Source of the DNA: Owenia fusiformis | Lineage: Eukaryota > Annelida > Polychaeta > Sabellida > Oweniidae | Assembly: GCA_903813345.2 (NCBI GenBank) | Contig: CAIIXF020000005.1 | Coordinates: 13,149,375-13,213,374, forward strand | Reading direction: 5' to 3' | Length of the DNA: 64,000 nt | In this document: piece by piece, positions 1 through 15,300 of the stretch | How positions within the stretch are numbered: the stretch's first letter is position 1 | How the letters are laid out: every line of letters begins with the position of its first letter | Position numbers and translations under genes: made by a program | Notes under the pieces: model-generated | Databases searched by the model: none | The model's input: only the letters and a program-made list of their open reading frames with translations | Told to the model about the DNA's origin: nothing

Positions 1-3000
1 TTGTCTAGCAATCAAGCTGATACAAAATTACCTGGTGATCCAAACAAAGACCACGGACCCGGATGGGCAAACGACCTAGGTAGACACATTTCAAAGACAA
101 TTTAGATACGGGAATTACTAATCAAAAACAATATTTACCCTGTAGAATATAAGACTGAATACTCTGTCCATCATATATCATGGGGGATATATCATAGTTT
201 TGGATTATTGATTTCTGTATTCCTGAAAGACATTTCGAATGTTTTTTTTGTGTACCGATTTATGTGTGAATGTTTGTGTTTCTGATTTTCATAAGTGTTG
301 CCTACGATGACTGTTATATCACGTGACTATATCAAACTAACCGCAATACTAACGACTGACGACCACACACGTATAGTTGAGCCAGGTGATCTAAAAGAAG
401 ACTATTTGGAAGTGAAAAACCATACAACAGTCCATAAAAAACCGTTGAATCAGATATACAACGACCTCATGGGCAATATATCGATGGTAGCTAAAATACC
501 TCGAGCAGGTTTGTTATCCAAATATGTGAGTTCATACTGATAAAAATGTCCTAATTTTGTGATATTGAACAAATATTACACTCTACTGATATGAGGCGAA
601 TAACTGCATCTTTCACAAATGATATTCCACGAAGCCCAGAGGGCTAGTGGAATATCATCTTGTGAAAGTGTCACAAGTACTCACCGAAAGTTATATGAAC
701 GAAAGAAAGAAATATTTGTTTTATTATATCACTGTCTGTCACTGTCTGTTGATTCAAAACCTTCATTTCATATCGCACTTAGTCCACGGCTTAACTCATA
801 AAATAATATTCAGGAATCGACATATAGGTAGATGTTTAGCTATTGCTGCAAGTAATTATTCGTTCTTCAAACCTGATCCAATTATTTGTAGATTCAGATT
901 TATAATTCAAATCCTTCACGATACGTTGACAAAAATGTGTCTTTAGATTCTGCAGAGCGACTAAATTATCTCCAAACAGCGGCAAAGCTTATGAGGCTTT
1001 TGTCAGATTCCGATATTACTGTTCTCGCAAAGAAACAATTAGACAACAATCCTAAGTCAAAGTTTGACCATGCACTGCAACATGTTACAATGGACGTGAT
1101 TGGAATGATGAGAACCAACCATTCAATGGAACTCATAGTCGAATATGTCCTCAAAAACGTAAAGTCCAGTGCAAAACTTGTAGCAGAAGGGATGGTGAAT
1201 TTCGTGAAGCTGGAATTCCCCCCACCAGAAGTAAGTTTAACCAATCAAAGGATGGTAAAGGTTCGCGAGGTAATAATACTATACAAGAAATATCGAACAG
1301 AATACATGGGTTTCCAATTTAGTTAGCGTACTGTGTGGCAGTCGATGGAAGGAATTATTTTTATAGGATGTTTCCATCTTGGATTTCCAAGGTATGAAGT
1401 ATGAAAATCAATGTTTGATACTGTCGAATATCATATTTTTATTACTAAAAGCTGCTTATGCTATATTTCAGGCAGCTGTGGATGTTATAGAATCATTAGC
1501 CTTTACTAATAAGTCACGTTTCGAAGGTAATATATATACGTTTACATGAAATTGATATGTACAGAAAATAAAGTACATATTTTTGAGTGTTTCATTTCAA
1601 TATCATGACAACTTGAATTTGATTTTAAACTAAGGCTTGCCATAAAGTATATAAATATCCAGATGCATTTTTAAAAGACTTATTGCAATTGATTACGTTT
1701 ATCTTCAATTGTAGACGATGAAGATGCATACTTAGTAAAAAACCGAGCAACTCTGATACTTGGTTCGATTGCAAAAGTACTTCGAAGACATAATGTCTAC
1801 CGAGGAAAGCAAATCCTTGACCGCTTGCACTCTCATCTTGGATATCACGGTTTGTTCAATGCTCTTATTCTTTTGCTTGGCATATGGACAACTTTCTGAT
1901 ATTGATGATGTATTTTATTTTCATTCACTTGTGCTGTTACGACAAACAATAAAAATTAGATGTCTCATGGTCGTACGTTTTTGGATTGTGATCATGGCTA
2001 CGGAATGGTAGTTGTAGACAGTGTTACACATTATTCTTGTATATGTAAGATCGATATGTGAGATCCTCCTGATCCCGTTCTTTCTATGTGTCGGTGTTGT
2101 TTGGTCACTTTTCCGTTAAGTTTTTCTTGAGACTCGAGACTTTTTTATAGACGAGATGTCACATCGAGTAGTTCGATCAACCATGACTGAGAGAGAACTA
2201 GACTCACATTTGCACCACAAAGCAGGTTTCATACATGCCCTCGGCAATGCAGCAGATGTAGCATCGCTCCCATATGTGCTGTCGTACATATCCCATAGTG
2301 AAACCCCATCATTATTGAAGCGCAGCGCAGTTCGAGCTTTGCGAGACTATCATACAGAAGAGGTTTGTTTGTATCTTGTCGTGAGTTTTATCACTTATCA
2401 GTGAAGTATCAAATTTTCAAGTTGATTAATTGATATACAAGGTAAACATTTTCAAATCTAAGTTATGTCATTTAATATAATGATCCTTTATTAGGCAGCC
2501 AATCACATTCTGTCAGTTGCTCTTTCTGACCCAGAGTCGCATGTACGTCATGCAGCATGTATACAATACTGGATGCATTCCCATGCAGTTGATGTGCAGG
2601 AAATACGGAATATAGTCAATCTTGGGTAAGACAATCTAAACTAGGAGTATTTTCATCATCGTTTAAGTCATAACAATGACTGTTATGTCTTCCATGTAAT
2701 TGAATATGGTTTTTATATTTTATATTTGATTTGCAGAAAAACAAAGGGGAGCAGATTGTTACTAATCATATGTTTCCTGTTATTCAGATATCGTAATACA
2801 AGTCTACATAAACAAGCCGAAAAAATACTTCATCGTAAAAAACGAGATACTGGCTTATTTAAATTAATTGACATCACTATCAAACTACCTGGCATGGATT
2901 GGAGAAAGCAAATCGGAACAGACAATGTTGGTGCAAAATTCGGTTTAATCATCAAAAACATAATAGACTTACAAGTAGGTAAGTAAGTTTAAGATTGTCT

Positions 3001-3355
3001 AGATATTGTATTCTAGATGTTATGAAGATTTTAAGATAACATTTAGAAATTTTTGTCGGTTTTTGATTGTGATATGACTATATTGACTAGCGAAGGCAAT
3101 TACAGTCATTATCAGAATTATACGGGAAAATGTTTAAGTGACTCGAATAAGCTCAAAAGTGTTCAAATTGTTTTTAATATAAATAATAACAACCAGTTTT
3201 GCATTTCAGAACTTTTGCGTGGACATTTTCTCGTTGACATCCATGATGAGATCTATGCCCAGGGAGTTTTCAAATTTCTTGGATACGACATGCAGTTCAT
3301 CAAGGCGAGGGTGTGTTTTCACGGAGAGGTGAAGTATGGATTAAATATATTCCAG
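1..3355 (+). CDS. Exons 1-9: helical part of vitellogenin-type LPD_N lipid-transfer domain
   Basis: Exons by splice sites and phase: 1-79 (partial), 296-508, 947-1230, 1472-1526, 1715-1849, 2151-2362, 2495-2625, 2788-2978 and 3210-3355. The translation is a run of amphipathic helices in HEAT-like pairs. It includes the signature-like stretch HALGNAADVASLPYVLSY (exon 6) and SHVRHAACIQYW (exon 7), closely resembling the alpha-helical superhelix of vitellogenin, apolipophorin and MTP N-terminal domains. The preceding N-terminal beta-barrel must lie upstream of the window. Exon 8 encodes R-K-K-R-D at 2834-2845, a furin-type cleavage sequence; apolipophorins are also cut by furin. Large lipid-transfer proteins usually continue into a beta-sheet cavity and often end in a von Willebrand D domain, neither of which I could identify by eye. 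The LPD_N call rests on pattern recognition without a profile search. Confidence 0.75.
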
Positions 3356-6300
3356 GTAGGATATAATTTGACAAAGTTAACACTATGTGACCCTGAATAA
3401 AGGTCGTGGCGAAACTAGGAGCTATTTTGACTGGCAATGGCAATCTTAATCTAGAATTACCACTTCCTCAATTTAGAATAGTAATATAAAGGTTAAAGGA
3501 TGCCTGTGGTTTGGGGAGAACCTTTTAAAATCACTGATGTTTTACACAAGAAATGTTTCGTCAATACACCACCTGTCGTATTCTGAATTTTGTGTATAGA
3601 TCTGGTCACTTAAGAGGGTGGTTTCCTAAAGCCGATGGACGAGTGCGCATCATTCTCGCGCATCTAACTTTCGGTTTCGGTTTCGATGCCGTGATTTTGT
3701 TATTTTACTGTATATTACTCAAATAAATAAAACTTATGTTCAAAATGAATGAAAATGGCTTTATAATATTTATTTGTGGTGAGAGAATTAGTTGCACGGA
3801 AAAATAAGACACTCTATTGTCGTAATTTTGGAACGTCTCGGAAACTCCTCACCAATTATCGCCCACCTAGAAACAAGATGCTGCATTGATGACTGGACGA
3901 TTTCAGTCCCAATCGGGCAAACAGTGGAGAATCGTAGCATTAAACATCATAAAAACTGTTTATGAAGGTAAGAAGTATCGAATGCAATATCATTTTCTTT
4001 TTGTAATCGATTAAAATCACCATATTTAAAGGTAGAAATCGCTTCCTGGTTCTCGATCGGGAATCGTTGTCATTTGCAGTTTGCGTAATATTGATTTGAT
4101 TGGAAAAATCTCTTAAATTCCCTTGAAATTTAGTATTTAATGTAATAATTTGGTATGTTAATAGTAGATGGTAGTGTTATATATAAATACAATGGATTAT
4201 TCTGTGATCGTATGCATATAATCACTGAAATTCTTCTCAAAATTACATATGAATTTATTTTGGATGATCGATTCGTCATGACCTTGATCTTACAAAGCCC
4301 ATGTTCAAACTCAACAGCTTTTCATGTCCCAGATACCTCCCATGCGGGCAGAGTCGGGACATTTTAAACGAAATGTTAACTATATTTGACTGCCTATCAC
4401 AGTAAAAGTACATTTTGATGTGGGCAAAAAGATAATTTTGTAATGGAAAATTACATGTACATGTTTCGTGTACATGTATTAAAAGTGTCCTGTGCGGGAG
4501 TACACGGCAATCACATGCAGTTATCATAATCAATAAATATTTGGGCACAGATAGTCCAACACTATTACACCTAGCCTGGGGCCTGATTTCTTATCTGGCA
4601 TGTCTTATGGCCCCGGCGTTGAACTAGGGTATGGATAAACATGCTACATGTACTGTACATGTGCTGTACTGCAGTATAGTAGAAACTGTACATTTATATG
4701 TTTACTGTATCGGTATTAGATATTATAGAACATCATATGACGTCTCAAGTTTCATTTTATTCTTGATATACTTTCAAACTTTTCCATGTATTTCAGATGA
4801 CAAGTTACCCAAAACAACAAACAACGGTTTTATGGACCACTAACAGTCGCATCAAAATGATTGGGAGGTTGAGGAAGTTATTATGATTAATGATAAATGA
4901 TCATGCAATGCAGTTAGATCATTTAGATGACTGTCACGTCATTGTCGACACAGGCCATACATACTTGTCCAGTCAAATGACCTGGAAGTTTTTGAGTACA
5001 GGTAATTGTATAAATTACATGTAATATATTGTTCAAGTCATATATAGATAGATGTTATATCACCTTTGCCTGTGTAGGCAATGACTAGAGAATACAATAA
5101 ATGAATAGACATTAAGGCAATCATTATATGATAATCATGACACTTTTTGACAGGTGTAACTCAATTCCCATCCGATTGAGCCAAGATCACAATATGCCTC
5201 AAAATATCATGTTTCTGGCTAAACAGAAAGATGCAATGAGTATCAAAATGGCATGGATACTTTGATGTATGGTATCAAGTGGTCTTTCCAGCAAGTACTA
5301 AATAACTTTAAGTCTAGTTGTTTTTGTAATAAATAGATAATATACAAGGTGGGCCAAAAAATCCATTGTAACTTTTAGTCATGTATTATCTTCAATACTT
5401 TAGGAAATTGAAAAACAATTCATTGTCAATATTGTGTAAATATAATTATTGAATATACAAGCTCAAGCTTTAATTACTCACCTCAAGGATTTCCTGAACA
5501 CATCCTCTCTTACCACCTGAACAATCAGTCTGAGACATATTATGCCAGTTTTGAAAAAAAGCTGAGGGCAGTAAGCTATATTATCCAAGGGAGAGATGTT
5601 TAACTTCTAGAGATAAAAACATATGTTTTAATTGATGAAAAGTGTGGTGAGACCATTTGCAGGGCACATATTGTATGTTAAAAAGATATTTCAGAAGTGA
5701 TGGCTCAAGCTGAGAAAATTTGAAATTCGTCATGACACATGTACTAGAATACAGATCATGATCAATTGACAAGCCAAAAATAAATACATACACATTTTTA
5801 TATTTAACATGTTCACCAGTAATCATTTTACATGTTATATGAATTTTTGTTGATTGAGCTGCAATAATAAAGAAAATTGAAGAAATGGAAAAATTTTCTA
5901 ATTGTTATTGGCCCACCCTGTAGATATGTAAATTTACAACATATTAATTTATGTTCTGCAGGCCTTGTCTCCAAAGATGTCTGGGGTGCCCAGAAAGTTG
6001 GCTTCAGTGGATGTATGTTACACCTGACTAACAGTAATTTGACATTATACAAAATTAGCTAGAGGTACAGAATATAAGAGGTAAGAGAACAAGTAATATA
6101 CAGTAAAATCTGTCCAATCTGAACATGAATGGTTAGAAAGCATTCGGATGGGGAGATGTATTGATTTCGGTTTCTCTATCCGCAAGATTGTGGATTTTAA
6201 TGCATTCTCAATGAATATTAATATTTCTATTGACCATTTGGCTTCATGGCATCCAAAATCTGAGGCCATTTCATATTTTTCAGAATTTCATATCAAATCA

Positions 6301-9300
6301 GTCTTAAACAGTTTTGTAAAAATTGTGGAAAGTGTTCAATTTACACATGTTAAATTTTCAAATATGAGTGTCCACTGTTCAAATTAGGATGTTGTCAGAT
6401 TTCAAGGTTTTTAACATGGGAGTCAAGTCAATGGGAGGAAAAATGGAGTCAGAAATTGTGTTAGCATTTGAAGGTGTTTGGATCAGCCAGGTGTTCAGAT
6501 ATACAGGTTTTGCTGTATGGGATTAACTCATCATTTTTATTATCAAAATAAGATTATAAGTAAAATGGTTGCATCTAATTGAGTAATGATAATTTTCTTA
6601 CCTTATTCAAAAAGAAAACTACACATAGGCCTTCATAATTTGGTCCTGATTACAATTTTAACACCATGATTGGAATTCCAATACTATGTAATAACTATAA
6701 ATTTGGATAATGTTATGCTTGAATGAAGTAACTGCATTCATATTTCTTTTATATCATAGTGATACATGCAATTTGTTACTTTTGTGTGATATTCACTTTC
6801 AGGTATGGTCTTGGGGTCTTCTTGTATGACTCAGCCCTCTTAGAGTGTACGTAAGCACATGCTACAGAAGACAGGACATGACCAGCTAGGCAATAATGAG
6901 TTTGACAAACGCGTCCATGGCAGAAGTGGAACTTACTGAGCACATTGACTTTATTTAATTTTCTCTGTCTATCTTTGGATTTATGGTATTTATGGCATTC
7001 ATAATATAGACAATGGACACAGAACAAAAAGAACAACATCTGTTTTAATGACAATATCTCTCAACAGCTCAAGAGAATATGTTCCCTGTAAACACCATTC
7101 CTAAACACATGTAGCTATGTACAGGGTATCCATAAATCCATATTTACAAATACTTAATTATGAACTACAGAACACTTTATTCTTTTCCGGGATTTTGAAA
7201 AAGTGGTATGTAGTTATTCTGATAAAAATAAATCTATATTTTATGCATATTTTGTCATGTACATGATTTTATTATACATGTCATGCCTCTAGCCTGCTTT
7301 TGCTAAAAAATCAAAAAATTCCAGGGGGTTCACATTTGACCATTTTGGCCCAAAAATGACAAAAATCACTTGAAAAATGCTCAGAATGGTGAACATTTTT
7401 GGCCAGGGGATTCACTCAAACCCAACGAACCACTGGCTATGGGCCTGCATGTACACAATGTAAATAGACATAACTATTGGTTGTCATAGCAACAGATTAT
7501 TGGGACAATGCCTAGGCTCCACATCAATAACAATATTCATTTGTTTTTAATAATAGTATTACAATGATGAAACTTTCCAAAAGAATAATATTGATACTAA
7601 ATTATCATGGAACTATAGCCAATTCGGGCAATTTAGACAATAAGGGACTGGACGTATTGGTTGGAAAGGGTATATTGACTATATGCATTAATTTTGCTGT
7701 ATTTTTACTTTAAAATAAACTTTATATTTTTCTGTGTCATTTTTGAAGAAATGAATGAAAATATTAACATAATAAAGTATTAGTAGGAAAGAACTTTAAA
7801 TTGCTGCTCATTATGGTGATTTTCTCATTGAAATACAAAATATACTCGTCTATTTAAAAATACACAAACTAATTCAGTTATGACGTCACAATCAATATGC
7901 AAATGAGCTAATTTGCATAAATGTAATTTTGAAAAATTGAGCTCTATTTTATCTTTAATATGATATAAATTTTATCAAAATCGAAGAAATATTGGGGGAG
8001 TTATGTGTAAAAAACACTTTATTGTCATTATTTTTGTGGTTACTATGGAAACGAGCATGTGGGCACTTAAGGTCCACATTTCATAATTTTTAACAAGTGA
8101 ATCTCAAAGTTAGCACTATGAGCTTTCCAACGGTACCAAATTTATCCATAGCCCTATGTCATAAGTGTACATTTATAAGTGCTTTCCTAGCACTTTTGGG
8201 CCATCATTTAGACTACCTACAATAGAAAGGGCAATTAACGGACATGTTAAGAGTGATTTTAGTGTTTTGGGGGTATGGTTTTGATTTGGCTGTAGAAAAA
8301 AAATTAGCTCGGTGACCCCATATTTTTTTCGGGTCATTATTTTCACAATTGAACGAAGTTTAAATTAATGAAATATAAAAAAAAGTTATTGTTGGGAAAT
8401 TACTATTATTTAATGTTATTATAGGGGAGAAAATACATTATTTTCCCCATTGAAATACAATGAAAAGGTCAATTTAGGGGATATCTAAGAGTGATTTTTA
8501 GTGTTTTGGGTATGATTTTGTTTTGGCTGTAAAAAAAATTCGAGCACGGTGACCCTAATTTTTTTTGGTCTCATTTTTCTCAGAATTGAACAAAGTTTCA
8601 CATATGAAAAAATAAAAAAAGTTATTGTTGGCATCATTTACGCAACCACCCTCTTAAATCTATATAGTCAAGAAATACATTAAAACGACATGTATCATGA
8701 TATAATGTGTACTTCTAAATTTTTAGAGCATTTTAGGTGATTTTCGCATATACAATTACCTATTAGTATTATTCAGGGGTTCCAAAAGTAACAGGACTGG
8801 TGCTGGCATTCTGTCAATTCTGCACCGATTGTCTTCAAATTTTCACAAATTGTACTTTGAAGTATTGCAACTAAAATTATAAAGTTTCAGAAAAAATGAT
8901 AAAATGTGGGTAGAGTTATGGTTACTATAGTAACATGACATCACAATACCCGGGGCAACTTTTTCATGAAAATGTGATATCTAACATTGCTGTATTACTA
9001 AAGAAAGTATCTAGTTCACCTATTACAGTACAACATTTTTTGTTTGTTTTATTAGTTGCTTTGTTGTTATGTTGTTGCTTCACAACTAATATTCAAATAT
9101 GATTTCATTATAATAATATTTATTTAATTTCCTGGAATATCACTGGGTATAACAGTCTGCACAATTCAGGATTGAGTTTTCGAGAAGACCCAATTTGAAG
9201 CCAGTCATCCACCTTAATAACCCGTCTGCCTGCAAGTCAGCATTAAGACCACTGCAGCTATAGAGGAGCCAGGTCTTGAGGTCTAAGGCCACGCACCACA

Positions 9301-12300
9301 CTCTTCTGATCATGCAATATCTAATTTTTTATTATTTTTTATGGAGAATGGTATGCTAATCAGTGGGGCAAGACCTTTGAAGATGAGAATTACCTTCTCC
9401 AAGTTGTCCAATCGACCCTGCGATGTCCTCAAATGAGTTCATTCATGTGTTTGAGTTATGTATGTACAGAGTGCTACTCTTGTACTGGCCAATTGCAAAG
9501 AGGAGCCTACTTTTCAAAGTAGAGGATACATAGGAATATCAAATGATGTAAAGCAATAAGTGATTTCCACCAATTGTTGCATTTCAACTTTGACATGGGA
9601 TGTACAAATTGTTTAAAGTCTGTGAAACTTTCTGCCTGGAATGTTGCCCCGGGTATTGTGATGTCATGTTACCATAACAACCATAACTCTACCCAAGTTT
9701 TATAATTTTTGTCGAAACTTTGCAGTTTTAGTGACAATACATGAAAGTACATTATGTAAAATTTTGAAGACAATTGGTCTATGTTTAACAAAAAACAGCA
9801 CCAGTCCTGTTACTTTTGGAACACCCAAAAAAAAACTTCGACGAGCACTTTCTCAGCAATTAATGACTCAAAATTAAAATATTGCTATAAAGTGGCCTTC
9901 GGAAATCGTTAGTAAGTTATACGAACATACATATTATTTGAGAATGAACTAATCCCAAAATATACAGTATGTCAAATGCATGTAGAACATGCATTATTAA
10001 GAATAGTATAATTATGTCTTGGAAAGAAATATCTATCGCAAAAAAATTATTCAAAAGCATTTCTGCTTAGAAAAGCAGCTTCGTCCAGACTGAAATATGT
10101 GGCAATTCCATAGATATAGGATTTGAGACATGTCTTTTTGGATTTGTCAATTCTCACATAATGTTTAACTGATCTCTACCATATTTGTGCAACTTGCTTA
10201 TAATACCCTTACAATACTTTATGGAAATTTTCAATAAATTTGAGTTAGAAATTATTGAGACAAATACTTGTCAAAAACACAATATATATGTATCCATTCA
10301 AAAAATATATTCTAATCGGTTGACTCGAAAATACAATATGCAAAGTGACATCTTACTTTTAAATAAAATTTGTTTTCAGGAATTTGGGTTTGATGATCCT
10401 CAAAAACTTGTTAAGCTGTACGATGTGGTCGCAAATAAGGTTATTGGTAATATAGAAGAAGCTATAAAGAGATTTCATGAGATAATGGATCGATTCAAGA
10501 AGAACAGTTTATCGGATATTTTTGATGACATAATTGACTCAATCAAAGATGTTCCTAAGACACTAGACCTCACCAAGCTCACCGAAAATTTACTTAAAGA
10601 GTTTGCAAAGTACCATGGACTGCCTGATTCTGTAATGCAGATCAAGAAAGTTATACAAAGGGCAAATAAAGTAACCAGTGACATCAAAAGAGATGTTCTA
10701 GAATTTTATAACGTAAGTAATGGTCAACAATCTATGTTATGTCACATTTGAGTAACGCATAATAAATTTAAAGTTAACTTTTTCACAAAAAGGTTAATGT
10801 TCGATGTGTACTTTTGAAACATATAATATATTATTTTCAGTCCATATCTGATGCTATTGAAGTTTCACTACCATGGGCTGCGAAACAAATAGAACTTGCT
10901 CTAGGCAATGCTGCTGGAAGTGTTAAAGACCTGCTGAGGTCCCCCAAGACAGCAATTGTTTCTGTTCAGAAAGCAGTTATCCAGTGAGGACTCATTCAAT
11001 AGCATTGATAAGATTATTTTGTAAACTCATTGAATCTGTCATATCTCTTTGCACTTACTGATTTATTTCTATAATATCGTGAATTATATAAACTTAGACA
11101 GATTTCTGAACTAGTTTTGACTGATGAGACGAAAGAGCATGCCATGGCGAAAAACTGATTTCATAAATCTCAAAAGTATTGATGCTCCAGTTCAAATATG
11201 TCACAATAACTAAATATGTATTATGGATCACATTTTAGTCATGTAATTGCAACATTAATCGATAATATATCATCAAAGTTCGTTGCATTCCCGCCTAAAA
11301 ATGCCAATTATCTGCGTCTCGGATTAGGTAAAATGCGTGTGGCTTATGACAGCTATTAAAAATATCAGCAGAAAAAGAGCTCCTCCGTATTGCTGAAATT
11401 ATTGATAAATGTAGTTATATTGAATATTTTCAGGATTGAGATGGCTCTTAAAACAATATATGATGCAAAACATCGGGTCGAGGAAGCATGCTTCTTCCAA
11501 AAAGGTACAAACAGTGAAGAATACATTTTACATATTACATGAATACAAGAATATTTTAATTCCAATTGCTAACCTTTACATGGAAAAAAGTATTACAATG
11601 CACATTGCCATGATAGCTATGTGTAAAAACGCAACTACAAATAAATCGTTTACTCTCATACGATGATGAGGATTTCATGCCTACAATAAAGCCACGTTTC
11701 CCCTCTTTCCAATAGTACGTCATTTTCTCATGTGGACATGGTAGGCTGATTAATCATTACCTTTGCATATCGAGCCAAAATAGAATAGGGACCAAGTTTT
11801 AGATATTGTAAAAAACAATGAACGATGCCAGGTGCCATTGGAAGAAAATAAGGTGTCGCAGGTTTGGAGTAAACAGTTGAATGTTAAGACTTGAAGTAAT
11901 GAAATATATAAGATCTCATGTCCTTCTATATGGACACCATTTATTTGTACACACAGAAGGGCATGTCTCTCTTTGAGTCTTCTGTTGGTGATTCTTGCTC
12001 TAAGTGTTGCAATTTTTAGTGAGTTTAAAAATGTTGCTGCGACTAAGAGAGTGACAAAGAAAATGTCACAACAAGTCAGTTCAAGCGATCTTCAAAAAGC
12101 ACCAGACTCAAACTTGTTCGACTATGGCAAATTATGCAAAATGACACGAATGGTCATTCAGTCAACCATTATCACATGTAAATAAATGATATATCATTGG
12201 AAAGAGGAGAAATGCGGCTCCGTGGTACAACGAATAAAATCTGTGCAGTTATCAGTGGCTTTGTGATTAAATGAAAATGTGTGTTGCGTTTTTATTGTGC

Positions 12301-15300
12301 ATTGTACATTTACAGTACCTTGTACATCTTGATATACATCAATTTTGTTCTTTTAATTCATTGCTTCACAGATGAAAAGCCATACTGGCTAGATTTGCGG
12401 AAGGTGGTATCGGAATTAAAAGAGGATTTCAAAGCTTTCCGAAAGATGTTTCGATTCGAGACCATTAATGACTGGGCTAATAACTCTCAATTTGAAGATG
12501 ACGATTTCCATGCGTTCTTTGGTCTCGACGCTGTAAGTATATTAGCGATTAGGGGTATAATCAGGGTTTGACAATATACAGGCTAGGGAAATTTTACAGG
12601 CGGGGAAATCTACATATACTCGTAAAAGAGGATTAATGCCACTATCATTTCAACAGTTTTGATAAAAAAAAGTGGTTTGCATAGTTAAATGTTGGAAAGG
12701 GATTTGCAGAATTTTCCTCGCTTGCTTTATGCCTGCCTACGCCCATCAGCTGTGGCAGGTTCACTGCTTACTGCTATCATTATGTATGTTTTGCTGCCAA
12801 AATATGTAATTATTATACATTGTACTGCTACTGTTCTTTAGTTTTATATCCGATTTTTTGTTTCACGGATTTTTTGTAACACGAAAATAAATGAAATGAC
12901 TACACATACATTTTAGAAACTTTCGCGGAGACAAATACTTGTTGAACTTGGAGACAGTCTAGAAAATATGGGTCTAAGTCTTGGACCATTGGGAACGATT
13001 TTGCAGCCTTTCATCGAGACTTTCCAGGATGTGATGGCATCCATACAAGCTATGACAGAGGCTTTAAGAGGGCTGAAGGAAGGGTAGATATGAATAACAC
13101 AGTAAAATGGCAGCACTTCATGAATAGTGTTCTGTCGTCATAAATACACATAACTAATCTGACTAATCTGCGTTATTACCACCTCGCCGGGCCAGTTCTA
13201 GGGGTTTTAGTGCTAGTTTAGAAGGCATTCATTTTACTATATCGACCTGAGAAATGTGTGACATCATAGTGGTGGTCCATATGGACCGGTCTAGAATATA
13301 TTCTGGACCGGCAATTTTCCCCGGGAAATTAGATATCGTTCAATGCGTAAGATTTTCTTGCTGTTTCAGTCCTGGTCGTTAACGGTGGTAATAATACTAA
13401 TAACGTCATTTCTGCGAGCAATACAGTGAAATATTGGACCTTGGGCCTGTTGATTGAATTCGCTTTCTAATTGTTCAATATCAGTAGAGAAAAACACGAC
13501 TCCTGGTTCAAAAACTCGCTTATTTCGAAAAGACCACCATTTCTGTCGTGGAGTATCACTTTCCCACCTATAACTCAGGAATTGTTACTTCAGTTTGCAT
13601 TTGAAAGTATGTTATAATATATATTATCAATGGGGTGATGTAGTTATGATAAAATCATTTTATAATTCAAAAATTTTTCATAAAAATCTCCAAATAATGT
13701 TCTTTTATGAAGAACAAATGGGTTCTTTTTGTCCTTTATTACTCGCAAGCATTACATCTAGTTACAAATATTATTTATGCTACAGGTATGAAATATCCAA
13801 ATCCTTGATAGACAATGTATTTGGGCCTAAGATTGCAAAGAAATTTCCAAGGAAATATTTGGTTTCCGAGGAATGTGGAAATGGGTTCTTTCCTTCAACA
13901 CAGGCAGGAAAGTATAGGGATGATGGTGCGCAACTTCAAGTAGATGTCAGTTCGACAGTATGTTCTAAACTTTTTAATTTGTATTTATAATGAAAATTTT
14001 ATAATGATTTTGATCGTCTTTAATTTCATAATCCATTTTTTATCGCCAAGTGTTGACACCAAATATCAAAAAGAATATTACACGTATAAGTAGATTCTTT
14101 GTTGATGGTTAGACGAAAACAGCATTAAATACTCAGTACTCATTTACTTAATTTTCTGTATTGAAATACCGTTTACGTATATACAATAAGTTATTGAATG
14201 ATTTGAAGTGCAATACAGGATATAATCGATCTGCCGAGAAATTCTGTATTAGAAGATAATCATTAGTGAATATTCTATATTCTCCGTTTTGCTACTGAGG
14301 TTGTCCGCTCCGTACAAATATTTTATATAGTGATACGGAGATGATCAATGGGGACAATCTCAGTCGCAATTCAGATTGGTACAGCACAAGAACTGACCAA
14401 TCAGTGGCCTTCATTTTACAGATCATACGATAAATAGAATTATTATGTCCTTATAGCTATATGTTCCTTTTTCTGGGATTCTGCGCATAACTGGAAATAA
14501 CGAGGTGACCATCCAGGTCGAAGAGATGAAAGACACAGAGCTTATACTAGTCAACGTTAGAGTGGACGAAATAAAAGATAACACAATGGTAAAACTTACT
14601 CTTGTACTATTCGTTTTTGTCGAATTCATCCTAAATATGTGAATCCAAAGTATGCAACACAATTACTTCTTTTTAGGTGTGGGTAATGTGTTTTATCAAC
14701 TAATATGATATAAATGATGTTAAGAGAACGCAAATATTATAAAAGTGAAGTTATTATAATATTTAATTGAACTTAATCTTAACTTTAAATCAACCCATAG
14801 ATTACTTATCCGAGGCTAATCGCAGCAGAGCCTACGCAGCAATTTCGGTTTGTTTGGCCTGTTTTCACTGGTCCCGACTCCCCATATATTTATAAAGTCT
14901 ATTCCAAAATGGATGTACTTGAGTCCGAGGAAATTCTTATTTATATCATTTTCAGCAAGAAGGAGGTCGATCCGTATGTATTATTACACCTCTTTATTAC
15001 CCATTTAGCATATAGTACAAAATATTAAACATTTAAAACAACAGTAAGAATAACAAAAACTAAAACACACATCTAAAACTTAAGACAATAACGAAAACAC
15101 AAAAGCAAGCAATTCAATTGCTAAAGTGCAAGTAAGAACAATAGAATATATAAGCGCTAGTGCCAAAGGGAAAGGACCAAAAGTTGTAATGGAACTTAGC
15201 AAGAAAAACATATCTATTAAAAAATCCCAAAGAGTGATGGAAATTCAGATTTCTAAATAAATATTTGCATCACTCTAAAATGGAGTGGTTAGATCCACAA

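Larger units (their letters stand above)
3614..8653. mobile_element. Possible TTAA-flanked transposon remnant (5 kb, nested insertions)
   Basis: The left end reads TTAA then GAGGGTGGTT (TTAA at 3610-3613). The right end reads AACCACCCTC then TTAA (8654-8657). That is a 10-bp terminal inverted repeat flanked by a TTAA duplication on each side, as made by piggyBac and Kolobok transposons. No transposase ORF is visible between the ends, and two smaller MITEs are nested inside. A 14-bp inverted match 5 kb apart could also come from two separate short elements, so the pairing is uncertain. Confidence 0.35.
3356..10379 (+). other. 7.0-kb intron loaded with non-autonomous transposons
   Basis: No exon fits between the donor at 3356 and the acceptor before 10,380. 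The exons on either side (ending in F-Q, starting E-F-G-F) join in phase 0. The intron holds a possible TTAA-flanked element (3614-8653), a mariner-like MITE (5345-5920), a pogo-like MITE (6101-6515), a 236-bp tandem duplication (about 8250-8632) and a long-TIR element (8777-9826). Short ORFs here are chance or transposon debris. The stretches 3,700-5,300 and 6,520-8,240 show nothing else I can name. Confidence 0.7.

Noticed and set aside
966-1244. Minus-strand ORF of 92 codons
   Set aside because: It is antisense to exon 3, which has strong splice sites and LPD_N-like helices.
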